A stretch of DNA of 30,550 nt from Coemansia sp. RSA 1804. Taxonomy: Eukaryota > Kickxellomycota > Kickxellomycetes > Kickxellales > Kickxellaceae. Location of the stretch: positions 1-30,550 of the forward strand of contig JANBTH010000150.1 in NCBI GenBank assembly GCA_027578815.1. The letters are read 5' to 3'. Below the pieces are notes generated by a model, which saw only the letters and a program-made list of their open reading frames with translations, made no database searches and was not told where the DNA came from. Position 1 is the first letter of the stretch. Every line of letters begins with the position of its first letter. Both the position numbers and the translations under genes were made by a program. Below are positions 9,506 to 19,373 of this stretch, in pieces.

Positions 9506-10669
9506 CACTCGGACTTTCGGCACAATGTAATATCAAGATGTTTTGCCAAAAGAACACAACACAGCCGTTGTCTGCTTATGATTCATCTAACCCGTGGCGG
9601 ATCTTGCCCAACCACTGCTTCCTTAGCGTGTTGTCCTACACAAGCAGTTTAGCACGTCTAGAAAACGTAAACAAAGAATGCAGGACACATGGGCTGCATT
9701 TGCCTCCGATTCACCAGTCAGCACGGGCAGCTCGGCATGACCAATGCAGACACATTCCACATCTTATGCGTGGACTGCAGCGGAGAAAATAAATAATGAA
9801 CAAATTGTGCACAAGCATGTTCCATTTTTTATTTCAGCCCGATATGGAGGGGGAGTGTTTATGCTCTTTTTTGTTTGAATACGTGGGTTGGGATTGAGAC
9901 GATCCTTCTACACTCCCGCAGCTGCAAGTCGCAGCCCGAAAGAAAAATATCTGATTGGCTCTGTGCTCACACCCACCCTTTCTGCTTCCTTGTGTTGGCG
10001 TCATCCGACGGTTCTCGCTGGAGCCTGCCAATGCCAGGAGGTGGTCATCTGCATTTCTACCCGGCAGCGACCAGAACGCAAACAACAGCAAAAAGAACGC
10101 CCCTCATTCCATAGACAAATAGTGAGTAATAATGCTTGCGGTTAAACTGGCGATGTTTCTTTGTGAGATCTTTGTAGGAAATGAACCACGCCGCACGATT
10201 GACGTGTGGCGGTTGCTCCTCCCTGTATCTTTGTGGCAGATGGGCCATCAACTTTTGTTTCATGATTGCAAAGTGCATATCTGCCCTTCGTGTTCGGAGT
10301 GTATCCTATCATGTGCACTTCCACTTTCCTTTTCTGAATATGCTTGCCGGTTTTCCTGTTGGCCTGAATCCGCCATTTCTAGCAACAGATGAAGATCGAG
10401 ATGCACTGTTCTTTGCGGAAATATACTGTGCTTGAAAAATATTAGCATTTGCAATTGTTGACAAAGCTTTGTATTGGTAATGTAGTGTGTTCTTTAATTT
10501 CTTGTGTTTGGGGATGGCAAGCAAATAAACCACTATTGTAATTATGATATCAAGAAAGGATAATATAAGCAGTATGGATCTAGCTAGCAAAAAAAAGCTT
10601 GCTGGACTAGGAATACAAACCTCTAATCCTAGATGCGTTCCAACACCTGTTGTTCTCTCATCCTCGCTG

Positions 10670-12295
10670 TCATTCACCTTTTGATTTAGCCCTAGATATC
10701 ACCAAACGACAGTCACGATCAGCATATGTAGGCGCAAATGTCACAAACGTCTTTGCATCCATGACCTTGGGCAGCCCTCTTTCGTCAAGCACCTTGGGAC
10801 CAAGATGCGTGTAGTCAGCTGGAAGCTCAAGATTGTAATTCTTCAATATGTTGGGAAGAACCGTAAGCATCTCCCACCATGCAAGGTAGCGTCCGGGGCA
10901 GATGCGTCTGCCGTGGCTGAATGTTAGCAGATTGCGTCCTGCCTCCTTGTCCTTAATAAAACGAGTGGGGTCGTACTCGTGCGGCCTGTCCCAGTACTTG
11001 CTGTGGTAGTTGGCACACCCCATGTTGACAAATATCAGAGTGTTTTCAGGAATGAAATGGCCCTGGAGAACAATGCCACCCTTTGGCGACACTCGCGGTA
11101 TCATTCCGCCAACAACGGGAAACAGGCGCAGGGTCTCGTAGATGCATGCCTCGACAAAGGGCAATGTTTCGCGACACTCGTTGTATGTAATGACATGTTC
11201 TTGGCTGTAAAGAGAACGCACTTCTTCAACAGCACGTCTGTAGTGGTGCGGGTAGAGCATCAGCAAATGCAACGTCCATACGGTGGTAAAGGAGTTTGTG
11301 TCGGCGCCAGCAAGCATCAGCAGCAGGCTCTCGGCGTGGATTTCCTCATAGCTCATTTTGGTGCCAGTCTCGCTATCCTCAGCATCGATAAGTGCCTGCA
11401 ACATGTCTACCGGCTTTTCCTCTGTCCTGTTTTCCGCCTCCAGCTTCTTCATAAGCTTCTTACGCGCAGTGATTGCCTCGTGTGCACAGTTGCTAAACCT
11501 CGTGTAGTAGTGCTCCCAAGGCCAAAATAATACCTTTGCCAAAAGAGGTGGCAGGATCTGAATCATAGCACGTGCGCAAGTGAACTTGAATGTCCTTTCT
11601 ATCCAGCGAGCGGCAGCCGCATCGCCACTCTTAATTTCGTTAAGAGTTCTGCCAAACACCATCTTTGAAAGCACCGCAAAAGCAGCTATGAGTATTGTGT
11701 CGCAGTAATTCACTTCGACTTTTCCGGTGGTACTTTGGTCAAGCAGTCTGTTCCAATTCTTCATGATAAAGTGGATACCCTCATCCATGATTATGTCTTC
11801 CATCTTGGCGAGATAGCGAGGCTGAAAGTAAGGTATGATCTGCCGATGGCGGACACCGGCATCCTTGTTGTCTTGCATAGTAAGAGTCGACTCAACGCCA
11901 GTAAATTTGACAATTCGATAGTAGGGTGCCTTTTTGACTGCAGAGTTGCCAAGCACTGTGCGGATGTCGTCGGGGTGGCTGATGGCAACGGCGTTTGGCA
12001 TGCACATGTACAAGTCGCCATACTTGGCACTGTCTTCGCGTCCAGTGAATGTAATGAGTCCACGCGCAATACGTGATTCAATCCGCAAAGAAGTGAGCTT
12101 TCCAATAAGTGGGCCTGGAAGCTTGCGCAACGGAGAGAGGTAAAAGGCGTAAACAAATCGATACGCAACTGTAAAGACAAAGATTGACACGAGTACGTAT
12201 GTAATAGTTAACACATCCAAGTAACTAACAGCATGCTTGTATGCATTCTCGAGCGCATGATAATCTAGCAAGCGGCCAACAAAAGTAGATATCAT
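10670..12295 (-). CDS. Cytochrome P450 monooxygenase
   Basis: A 541-aa microsomal-type P450. A membrane anchor lies at about 28-52, followed by a proline-rich hinge (RKLPGP at 57-62). The I-helix oxygen-binding motif is AGADTN at 329-334, the K-helix ExxR is E387-R390, a PxRF-type segment (DPTRF) is at 442-446, and the heme loop FSHGRRICPG starts at 459 with Cys466 as thiolate ligand. All parts for catalysis are present. Such enzymes sit on the ER and use electrons from P450 reductase. The substrate cannot be told from sequence: no tailoring or biosynthetic cluster surrounds it, and its neighbours are a secreted LPMO and the gene-free block. Start ATG at 12295 places the anchor at the N-terminus as expected. 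Confidence 0.95.
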   Translation of the reverse strand: MISTFVGRLLDYHALENAYKHAVSYLDVLTITYVLVSIFVFTVAYRFVYAFYLSPLRKLPGPLIGKLTSLRIESRIARGLITFTGREDSAKYGDLYMCMPNAVAISHPDDIRTVLGNSAVKKAPYYRIVKFTGVESTLTMQDNKDAGVRHRQIIPYFQPRYLAKMEDIIMDEGIHFIMKNWNRLLDQSTTGKVEVNYCDTILIAAFAVLSKMVFGRTLNEIKSGDAAAARWIERTFKFTCARAMIQILPPLLAKVLFWPWEHYYTRFSNCAHEAITARKKLMKKLEAENRTEEKPVDMLQALIDAEDSETGTKMSYEEIHAESLLLMLAGADTNSFTTVWTLHLLMLYPHHYRRAVEEVRSLYSQEHVITYNECRETLPFVEACIYETLRLFPVVGGMIPRVSPKGGIVLQGHFIPENTLIFVNMGCANYHSKYWDRPHEYDPTRFIKDKEAGRNLLTFSHGRRICPGRYLAWWEMLTVLPNILKNYNLELPADYTHLGPKVLDERGLPKVMDAKTFVTFAPTYADRDCRLVISRAKSKGE

Positions 12296-13569
12296 TTTTG
12301 CAGCGCGCGTGTTCCGTTTATGTGATAAAAAATGCTAAATGTTTTGTTACCAAAAATAAATATGGAAAGCCAGACTAATCTATCTCTTATATAGCTATAT
12401 GATAACTAAACTACTATAGTGCATTTATATTCAACTCTTCGCGAGAGCAAAAAGATGCTCAAAATGTTAGGATATAGACAATATATATTATGTTCCCATA
12501 CATACAATAATATATTTGGATTAAACAAACAAAGCCCGCGTCCAGTGTATTCAAAGGTCGCACGCATTCTTAAATGTATGCCACACAATGCAGTTGGCGT
12601 GGATACTGCTGTGATTGTGATTGACACTCTGATAGTGAGCTATAAAATTTTGACAACTGGATTGTACCCGGAGAGTATTTAGTATGCGTAATTGAGGATG
12701 GTAGGTCTAAACCGTGAGAAACGGACGTTGTATGCAAACGAGGCTTAAAACATGCAGCGGATGTGGTTGATTAGACAAGATGGACACATTCATTGGACAA
12801 TACTCACTTAATATTTTTGATGTGTTTGCTGTTAAATGAAGCGATATACGTTGACAAACCAAGCGCAGATGCTATAATGCTATTACCTTGAATACGATAT
12901 TCTAGAAAAGGCTTCAAAGAAGTTGTTTTCATCTTCACTAGATTAGTCTAATAAGCAGATGGTATATATATTTAGATAGTGGCGTTTTAATTTTTCTTTT
13001 TCCCACCAGCCAGCATGTTTATTAGACTGTAGACAAAAGACCTGAGTCATTTGCTTTCTGGCATGTTAACATTTTTGACAGATAATAGATATTCAGTATA
13101 TTTGACAAGGTAGGTTGGGCGTTACAACAAGCATTCTAGTTCCCACATATTGATGTACTTTGACAAACCTTACATACTTTCTAACAATAATTTATGTGAA
13201 TAAAAAAGTAGTATGTGTAAGTGGCGCGAGGAATATATGCAAATATCACAAGTCAACATGCACCCTTTTTCAATCTCTTGGCCTGATATCTGAATTGTAG
13301 TATTGTATAGGTTAAGCAGTTCTCGATTAAAAAAGATATCTCATTAGAGTATTCTCACGCAATCCGCTTTTACCGCGTTATATCTATGTGTCTGGCCTGT
13401 ACATTTTGGCTGTTTGAAAACGTTTTATAGAAAAACAATTGCTATACAATATCGATTGATAATGGTAAAAGAATCTACACGTGTGATTGATTGCTCTTTT
13501 ATACTAATCATACTTTTGCTCAAGCTGGGACTATTGGCATCCTTTTTATAAGTTAGCCTCGCCATTGCT
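12296..13569. other. AT-rich intergenic between P450 and LPMO genes
   Basis: Holds the P450 promoter near 12296-12600 and the LPMO 3' flank near 13300-13569, both on the minus strand. A CACGTG lies at 13478-13483. A plus-strand frame at 12419-12682 begins with GTG and resembles nothing known. No repeat or RNA gene is apparent. Confidence 0.5.
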
Positions 13570-14247
13570 TCAACCTTTTGCAGATACTGTGATACTGCTG
13601 GCATCGTTGTAATAGTTGATTCCAGTATCATAGTTATCCCCAAACTCTGGAATTGTTGGGTAGCCATCGTGATTAGCAATAACCATCTTTTTGCCGGTAT
13701 AAGAACTTGAGCTGGATCCCTTGATTGCTACATCGGCACAGTTCATGTAGAACTCTCTGTTGCCGCTTGCGTTGACCCAAGTCCATGCAAAAACAACTTT
13801 TTCGGAAGACGGCAGATCTTTTGGCAAATTGAACGTATAGCTGCGAACTTCAGGCGTGTTGCTGGAAGATGGGCCATTATAGAAACAGTAGCGCAAAACC
13901 TCATGAACAACAACAAACGATTTTCCACCGTCGTAGGATACAGACCACTGACAATGTCCTCCTTTGTGTCCAGCACCGCTATTAGGATAAAAATCGACGG
14001 TGACTTGCTGGCCAGCTGTCCACGTTTCCGAAGGCGTGTCGTAGGGAGTGGTGTATTTGCACAGAGGAGCGCTGGAATCGAGTGGAGAGCTGAGGCTGTA
14101 GTCAAGCGACTGGCCTTGCGGCACAGACGGACAATCACTTCCGTGGGGCGTGTAGCGTGAACATGGCTTGATCATCTCCATGTGCCCCAGAACTGTTGCG
14201 GCCAGAGCAGCTGATACTGTAATTATGGAAGATAGACCACAGAGCAT
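13570..14247 (-). CDS. Secreted lytic polysaccharide monooxygenase-like protein
   Basis: A 225-aa secreted protein. A signal peptide (about 1-21, hydrophobic, ending TVLG) leaves His22 at the mature N-terminus, the first copper ligand of an LPMO histidine brace. The second is probably His98 in GGHCQWSVSYDGG (His94 lies nearby), and Tyr167 in NREFYMNC is a candidate axial residue. Six mature Cys (30, 39, 63, 99, 121, 170) could form disulfides. There is no carbohydrate-binding module, and the C-terminal 50 residues are Ser/Tyr/Asn-rich. LPMOs cut chitin or other polysaccharides oxidatively; the look recalls AA11-like or related chitin-active fungal groups, but the family number is not certain. 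Neighbours give no further hint. Confidence 0.8.
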   Translation of the reverse strand: MLCGLSSIITVSAALAATVLGHMEMIKPCSRYTPHGSDCPSVPQGQSLDYSLSSPLDSSAPLCKYTTPYDTPSETWTAGQQVTVDFYPNSGAGHKGGHCQWSVSYDGGKSFVVVHEVLRYCFYNGPSSSNTPEVRSYTFNLPKDLPSSEKVVFAWTWVNASGNREFYMNCADVAIKGSSSSSYTGKKMVIANHDGYPTIPEFGDNYDTGINYYNDASSITVSAKG

Positions 14248-14411
14248 TTTACTACCCTATCTGTCTGTTTGTCTTTGCTGTGAGGCGTAATAGTTTTGAG
14301 TAAGATTGAAAAGTTAAATAATAGCTTTCTATTCTAGCGTGGAGAATAATTCAATTGCTTTTAATAGCATGGGAGTTTTTATCCAAGATGTTTTTCTTTT
14401 GGTCGCATCCG

Positions 14412-14432
14412 TATATATATATATATATATAT
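14412..14432. repeat. (TA)n microsatellite
   Basis: About ten uninterrupted TA units in the LPMO/thioesterase divergent region, roughly 165 bp upstream of the LPMO start. Confidence 0.95.
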
Positions 14433-14505
14433 CCCACCTGCGTGGACTTTAACCAACAAGCCCAGCTGTGTAAAAAAGCATATTTAACAATAGTAGCTGT
14501 GTTGC

Positions 14506-14528
14506 ATTTATTTATTTATTTATTTATT
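14506..14528. repeat. (ATTT)n microsatellite
   Basis: Almost six perfect ATTT units in the same intergenic region as the TA repeat. Confidence 0.95.
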
Positions 14529-15189
14529 GGTGCTACGTAAATATAAACCACTACGGGATGCTGTATTTGATCCATGCAGGTTTGGTGCATTTACCAAGTG
14601 TAAATTACAAAGTAAAAAAGTTTAAAAAAAAAAGTCCGGATACTCTGTGTACGGCAATGATGTAAATGAAAGATACAGAGGCATCTCGTAACATTGTTCT
14701 CTGCCTGTCTTGTGCTACTTTGCTTATTTGATCTAAACTCATTTGGTGTGCTACCTAACCAGTCAGCCTCACATTTATGCAAACTGTGTTTGTAGGTTAA
14801 TCTACGTCTGATCTTTGCTTGCTTGATTCCGCTTTATATTCGTATGTTACATTTTGCGTTGAGGATTGGGAATGCCGCTGTAAAGCGCTAAATACCATTT
14901 CAGTCCACAAACCCTTTGGAGAGCAAGTATCGCCAAGTTCGATTGTGAAAAAAATCCACATCCCACTTTCCGTATCTCGCAGGCGCGTCTTTGTAAACCC
15001 CGCTTTGACGTGTGCTTATCAGCTAGTCCGAGTGTTGTCATTCTTTCTGTCTCTCCCCCAACAACAAAAAGCTCCATCAGCCAAAAGGACCAGGGGCTTT
15101 GTTTGCTTGGTAAGGCATCTTTTCTTTTTTATTACACCGATAAATTTGTTTTTATTATTATAAGTCATTCTTCATTGTTATCTATTACA

Positions 15190-16680
15190 ATGCTACCTAT
15201 TCGGACTCTGCTTTTGTCAAAGCGCAATCCCTTGACCATCTGCAAGGGCGCTCCCGGTCCCAATGCAATATTATCTCTTCTTGGCGCTGGGCGTTTTGCG
15301 AATTATAAGAGAGGACATACAGGCACTGCAGGCCTGAGGACCACAGCAATTCTCATGAAACAAGAGTTTTCTGCCAGCGATACAGCTGGGACACATTCGG
15401 AAAACATGGAAAAGGTCGAGGAAAAGCATAAGCGCATGCTTGAGAGATACGCAGAGTCCCAGGATATCCTGGACAAGTACTCAGTGATGCCCAACAAAAG
15501 ATCCGACTACATGTCGATTCTCCGGCGCATTACTAGCGAGAATGCAACGGATGTACGCCGTCCAAAGCAGCCATTGGTGCTAAAAAGAATCAGCGACTCT
15601 GTCATTGAAGCATACCTTTCGTTCAAGGACAATCTTGCGCTGCGTGAGGAATACATAAACTATTATGGCGACATTCGTCTTGGAAAGATTCTAGAAGACC
15701 TTGATCGACTAGCCGGCGCTGTTGCATACAAGCATGCATCCGATGCCAATGGTGATCTAGCACCCACCATTTTTGTCACGGCTGCCGTTGATCGTATAGA
15801 CCTCAAGGCGACGGTAAGCCCAAATCGAAACTATCGACTTACAGGGACTGTCACATATGTTGGCTTTAGCTCAATGGAGATCTACATTCAGATGCAAGCA
15901 GTACCAGAGCCAGGCGAGTCTTTCGATCCTGATCCCAACCTAGCTGCAAGATTCACCATGGTTGGACGCGACAAGTACACAGGAAAATCATCGCAGGTGA
16001 ACCCTTTGCTTCTGGAGGATGAAGATCAACGCAGACTATCAAAGGTTTCAGAGCAGATAAAAGAGCATAAAAAGGAAGAAGCAGAAAGGAATCTTCTGAA
16101 GAGGGCTCCAAGCGTGGAGGAGCGTCTGGTTATCCACCACCTCTGGTTAGAGACAAACAAATACCAGGATTCCATGTATGAGTCACATTCAATGTTGCCA
16201 AGCGATATGGTCTGGCTAGACAAGACAAGCATGGAATCTGTAAATGTGTGCTTCCCGTCTGAGCGTAATGTGCATAATAAGATTTTTGGCGGATATCTGA
16301 TGCGCCTAGCCCATGAGCTGTCCTTTGCAAATGGATCCGTCTTCACTCGTGCTCGGCCATCGTATGTGTCTCTGGACGACTTTTCATTTAAAAAGCCAGT
16401 TAACATTGGCTCGATCCTTCGTTTGACTTCTCAGGTTGTTTACTCGGAGCCTGAAAACAAGACATTCCAGGTCGCAGTTTCGGCGGATGTTATCGACAAC
16501 ATGAAGAAAACCGCTGAACGCACAAATACGTTCTACTTTAACTTTTGCTGCCCTGCTAGCCAAGTACGTCGTGTCGTTCCCCGCACATACGAGGATATGA
16601 TGAAGTACTTGGAGGGCCGCCGCAGAGACCAAACAGGGAAGATCATATCAAAGCTGCAGAGCTCTATCCAAAAGCGCTGA
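15190..16680 (+). CDS. Mitochondrial acyl-CoA thioesterase, ACOT9-like
   Basis: A 496-aa double-hotdog thioesterase that would hydrolyse acyl-CoA to free acid and CoA. Hotdog 1 starts near residue 165 (GKILEDLDRLAGAVAYKH) and hotdog 2 near 363 (NKIFGGYLMRLAHELSF, then DDFSFKKPVNIGS). The NxxFGGxLMR block and the YxSxLRRI-type N-terminal part match eukaryotic ACOT9/ACOT10, which are mitochondrial and about 400-440 aa. The first 20 residues hold Arg and Lys but no acid (MLPIRTLLLSKRNP), fitting a mitochondrial presequence. I chose the ATG at 15190; the open frame further upstream lacks an ATG. A lysine/glutamate-rich linker joins the two domains. It converges on the proteasome gene with 188 bp between stops. 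Confidence 0.88.
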   Translation: MLPIRTLLLSKRNPLTICKGAPGPNAILSLLGAGRFANYKRGHTGTAGLRTTAILMKQEFSASDTAGTHSENMEKVEEKHKRMLERYAESQDILDKYSVMPNKRSDYMSILRRITSENATDVRRPKQPLVLKRISDSVIEAYLSFKDNLALREEYINYYGDIRLGKILEDLDRLAGAVAYKHASDANGDLAPTIFVTAAVDRIDLKATVSPNRNYRLTGTVTYVGFSSMEIYIQMQAVPEPGESFDPDPNLAARFTMVGRDKYTGKSSQVNPLLLEDEDQRRLSKVSEQIKEHKKEEAERNLLKRAPSVEERLVIHHLWLETNKYQDSMYESHSMLPSDMVWLDKTSMESVNVCFPSERNVHNKIFGGYLMRLAHELSFANGSVFTRARPSYVSLDDFSFKKPVNIGSILRLTSQVVYSEPENKTFQVAVSADVIDNMKKTAERTNTFYFNFCCPASQVRRVVPRTYEDMMKYLEGRRRDQTGKIISKLQSSIQKR

Positions 16681-16868
16681 CTATTTGTATGACAAAAAGT
16701 GCAGACATCTTTAATCGGTCTTTTGAACAACTAGATTACTGTGCTCGATAGCTGCTCTGCCAAAAGAGCTTTGAAATTGCAAGTGTAGAAAGATAGCAAA
16801 AGTGCGGTAGTTGTGAGACAATAGCCAGAGAATATTATAAAAACCAAACATCCTAAAATATATGCAGC

Positions 16869-17474
16869 CTAATCCATACGAGACTTGAGGTCCCGCGTAA
16901 TAACCCCTGCAGGTGTTATTATGTGGACCACTGCACCCCAGCCGCTCATCGCATCACGATCAACAGAATTCAGCAAAGCCTGCGAAATAGTCTCAAAAAG
17001 CTCTTCCGGCTCCAGATCAGGCTCCCAGAGCCCTTCGCATGCGCCATAAAGATTTTCTTCGGCGGTACCGCAGACAATAAAGTTATCTGCAAGATCGATG
17101 CAGCCGATAGAATCCATACCACAGATAAAGGGAATGTCATTCTTGTCAAGACCGGCAACTACGGGGTTGACGAGGTAAGAGCCAAAGCGGCGCTCGTAAA
17201 GCACATGCGAAACAAGGTTAGCAAATGTCTTTGGTTCGATTACACGCTCTTCGCGGTGCTTGTAGAGATTGACGCGCATTCTAAACTGGTCGTGCAGCGT
17301 CTTCACATCGGTTGCCAGCCCTGATAGCCCAATATACGTGCGTTCGGTAATGGGAAACACCTTTTTGAAATTAGTGTCGACTGTCAATTGTCGCTGGCCA
17401 AGCCGTTTATCCGCACCGATAGCAATGCAATTTTTCCCCTTCATGGCAACAATTGCCGCACCGTTATATTCCAT
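16869..17474 (-). CDS. PUP3: 20S proteasome subunit beta-3
   Basis: A 201-aa beta-type proteasome subunit. It begins MEYNGAAIVAMKGKNCIAIG and lacks both a cleaved propeptide and the catalytic Thr of active beta subunits, as is usual for beta-3, a structural member of the core particle in nucleus and cytosol. Further family blocks are ADKRLG, IGLSGLATDVKTL, YERRFGSYLVNPVVAGLD and a GWGAVVHIITPAGV ending. Length matches the family (about 205). Start ATG at 17474. It is divergent from the complex I gene with 782 bp between starts; I see no GGTGGCAAA (PACE) element in that interval, so Rpn4-like control is not supported. Confidence 0.96.
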   Translation of the reverse strand: MEYNGAAIVAMKGKNCIAIGADKRLGQRQLTVDTNFKKVFPITERTYIGLSGLATDVKTLHDQFRMRVNLYKHREERVIEPKTFANLVSHVLYERRFGSYLVNPVVAGLDKNDIPFICGMDSIGCIDLADNFIVCGTAEENLYGACEGLWEPDLEPEELFETISQALLNSVDRDAMSGWGAVVHIITPAGVITRDLKSRMD

Positions 17475-18256
17475 AATAGACTATTCTCTGCTTATGCACA
17501 TACAAATCCAAATTTCAAAAATAAGTCATCTTTGAACCTCGGAAGAATAAAGTCTGTGTAATTAGCATAATGCTTCACCCAACACAAACACAACCAACTA
17601 GTATATACACATTCAACGCGCATGGTCCAAAAAAGCTACCATGTATATGACAGACTTGCGCATATATATCGCCTTGGTTCGCTGCTTACCATTTTCAACA
17701 AAAGCTACGTTGTTATTGACGAATAACAGAATTCCAAATCCGTAGGAAGAGCAAATGAAATGAGTTCCAGTAAAAAAGGAATAATAAAATATAGCAGACA
17801 GACAAGCGAGACGATTGATATAATTGCAAATGGAATCAACAGCAAGAAGGTCAAAACTATAAAAAGAAAAACTAAATAAAATAGCAAGACAAGAACCAAG
17901 GAGATTGCAAATTCACAACCTGTTCATAGACGAAGAAAAACGTCAGCGTTATTGACGCTTACGTGTCACGCATTCTAAGCCATTATCGGCTCAGTAGCAA
18001 CTGCAGCTCAAGTCGCACGTGATGGCTTCTTATTTTGATATTCTTTCTTATCTTGTTTGGATCTGGTTTCTCTCTTTTCCTTCGTCTCATTGCTTATTTA
18101 TTACAAGACTGCCAATTGTCTAACTTTTTGGATTTTATTTGCTCGCACTCATCTCGTCTATATACATTTTTCACATATCTGCCTGTGTGCTACTTTGCTT
18201 TAATTGCCTAGTAGAGCTTAAATTCCCAGGAACGCTACAAGCCGAACACGTACGCA
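17475..18256. promoter_or_regulatory. Divergent promoter region of PUP3 and complex I 24-kDa genes
   Basis: This 782-bp region serves PUP3 leftward and the complex I gene rightward. A TATATA lies at 18159-18164, about 95 bp before the complex I ATG, and a CACGTG followed by AT lies at 18016-18023. A strongly hydrophobic minus-strand frame at 17705-17899 begins with TTG in A/T-rich sequence and is taken as chance. Confidence 0.5.
18016..18023. promoter_or_regulatory. ATCACGTG, Cbf1-type E-box
   Basis: The octamer (read on the minus strand) matches the RTCACGTG core bound by fungal Cbf1, which regulates respiratory and other genes in several yeasts. It lies about 235 bp upstream of the complex I ATG. 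Function is inferred. Confidence 0.35.
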
Positions 18257-19012
18257 ATGCTAGCCAAATTCAATCACAAAACGGCCAGCTCTACACTGTC
18301 TGGAATCAGCGCAGCACGTTTTAGCCTGCAGCGCCGTCGGTTTAGCGCTGCTGCAGCCCTTCGCAGTGATGCGATATTCGTTCACCGGGATACCTCTGAG
18401 AATAATCCCAACATTCCCTTTGAATTCAATTCAAAAAGCATGGATGAAGCCCAAAAAATTGTTGCAAAGTATCCGCCACAGTATAAGAAAGCGGCAATGA
18501 TTCCTCTTCTTCACTTGGCACAAAAACAAAACGGATGGACGTCAATTTCCGTTATGAACTATATTGCAAAGTTCCTGCAGGTGCCGCCCATGCGTGTCTA
18601 CGAGGTTGCAACGTTCTACACCATGTTCAATCGCAGTCCAGTGGGCAAGTATTTCCTTCAGGTGTGCACAACAACCCCCTGCCAGCTCTGCGGCTCTTCC
18701 AAGATTGTCGAGACTATTGAGAACCATCTTGGCATCAAAGTTGGTGAGACAACCTCCGACAAGCTGTTCACGCTTGTCGAGGTTGAATGTGCTGGTGCCT
18801 GTATAAACGCGCCTGTCATATCGGTCAATGACGATTACTTTGAGGATCTTACTCCAGAGGCCACTGTGAAGCTTCTCGACGACTTAAAGGCAGGAAACGC
18901 CGTTAAGCGTGGCCCTGTTAGTGGGCGCAACAACTGTGAGCCGCAAGGCGGACTGACTTCGCTTACCACTCCTCCTACCGGCCCAGGCTTTATGGTTCGT
19001 GACGACTTATAA
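18257..19012 (+). CDS. NDUFV2: Complex I 24-kDa subunit (NDUFV2/NuoE family)
   Basis: A 251-aa subunit of the NADH-oxidising N-module of mitochondrial complex I; it carries binuclear cluster N1a. The 2Fe-2S ligands are Cys137, Cys142, Cys178 and Cys182, in CTTTPC and CAGAC. Other family blocks include IPLLHLAQKQNGW, VYEVATFYTMF and GPGF near the end. The first 35 residues are rich in Arg, Ser and Ala without acids, a typical presequence. Length is as usual for the family. Presence of the gene argues that the organism has proton-pumping complex I, unlike budding yeast. It converges on the phosphate permease gene with 361 bp between stops. Confidence 0.97.
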   Translation: MLAKFNHKTASSTLSGISAARFSLQRRRFSAAAALRSDAIFVHRDTSENNPNIPFEFNSKSMDEAQKIVAKYPPQYKKAAMIPLLHLAQKQNGWTSISVMNYIAKFLQVPPMRVYEVATFYTMFNRSPVGKYFLQVCTTTPCQLCGSSKIVETIENHLGIKVGETTSDKLFTLVEVECAGACINAPVISVNDDYFEDLTPEATVKLLDDLKAGNAVKRGPVSGRNNCEPQGGLTSLTTPPTGPGFMVRDDL

Positions 19013-19373
19013 TTTTTTCATGTCAATTAAAAATCACTTGCTGTCAAAAGAAGCTGCTTATTTACATTTGTTAAGCGCAACACTGTTTGCGGCGAGAAAA
19101 AAGATACATTTGCTCTGTATGTTGGTTGGTTTTTGCGCTTGTGGCTCGAGAACTATAATCGCAAAGAGAATATTCAACATTTTGCGTCTGTGTGCGTCAT
19201 TGTGGAATCTACCAATATATGCAATATTTTCAACTTTATATGACATGTCATTCTAGTAACACAGGTGTAGTTTTGTTTGTGTCAGCCATATTTATTATGA
19301 TTCTCATTAAACTAGTCAGAAAGAGAATAACGATGGTAGTAGTCGCGTCAGCATTGTCAAAGTACACCTTTGC
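19013..19373. other. Convergent intergenic, 3' flanks only
   Basis: AT-rich sequence between the stops of the complex I and phosphate permease genes. Short frames on both strands lack any resemblance to known proteins. Confidence 0.5.

Larger units (their letters stand above)
6995..10669. other. G+C-richer block without a conventional gene, upstream of the micropeptide ORF
   Basis: About 3.7 kb between the micropeptide start and the P450 stop. By hand count 7681-7740 is 55% G+C and 9421-9480 is 48%, against 32% at 4681-4740. Many frames of 80-240 codons overlap on both strands, none with recognisable content, as expected when stop codons thin out. 6995-7250 looks like the promoter and leader of the micropeptide gene. 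The remainder may be an extended regulatory region, a long noncoding RNA or a decayed gene. AT-rich sequence resumes from about 10430, probably the P450 3' flank. Confidence 0.45.
14248..15189. other. Divergent promoter region between LPMO and ACOT9-like genes
   Basis: LPMO reads left and the thioesterase reads right from this 942-bp AT-rich region. It contains two microsatellites, annotated separately. The frame upstream of the thioesterase ATG stays open back to 15010 but has no ATG and no family resemblance, so it is treated as 5' leader. No further gene is seen. Confidence 0.5.

Noticed and set aside
10309..10677. 122-codon minus-strand frame overlapping the P450 stop
   Set aside because: It starts at GTG inside the P450 end and runs through the 3' flank; no family resemblance.
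15010..15189. 60-residue N-terminal extension of the thioesterase
   Set aside because: No ATG; the ATG at 15190 gives a credible mitochondrial presequence.
17705..17899. Very hydrophobic 64-codon minus-strand frame
   Set aside because: TTG start in A/T-rich promoter DNA; no charged or conserved features.
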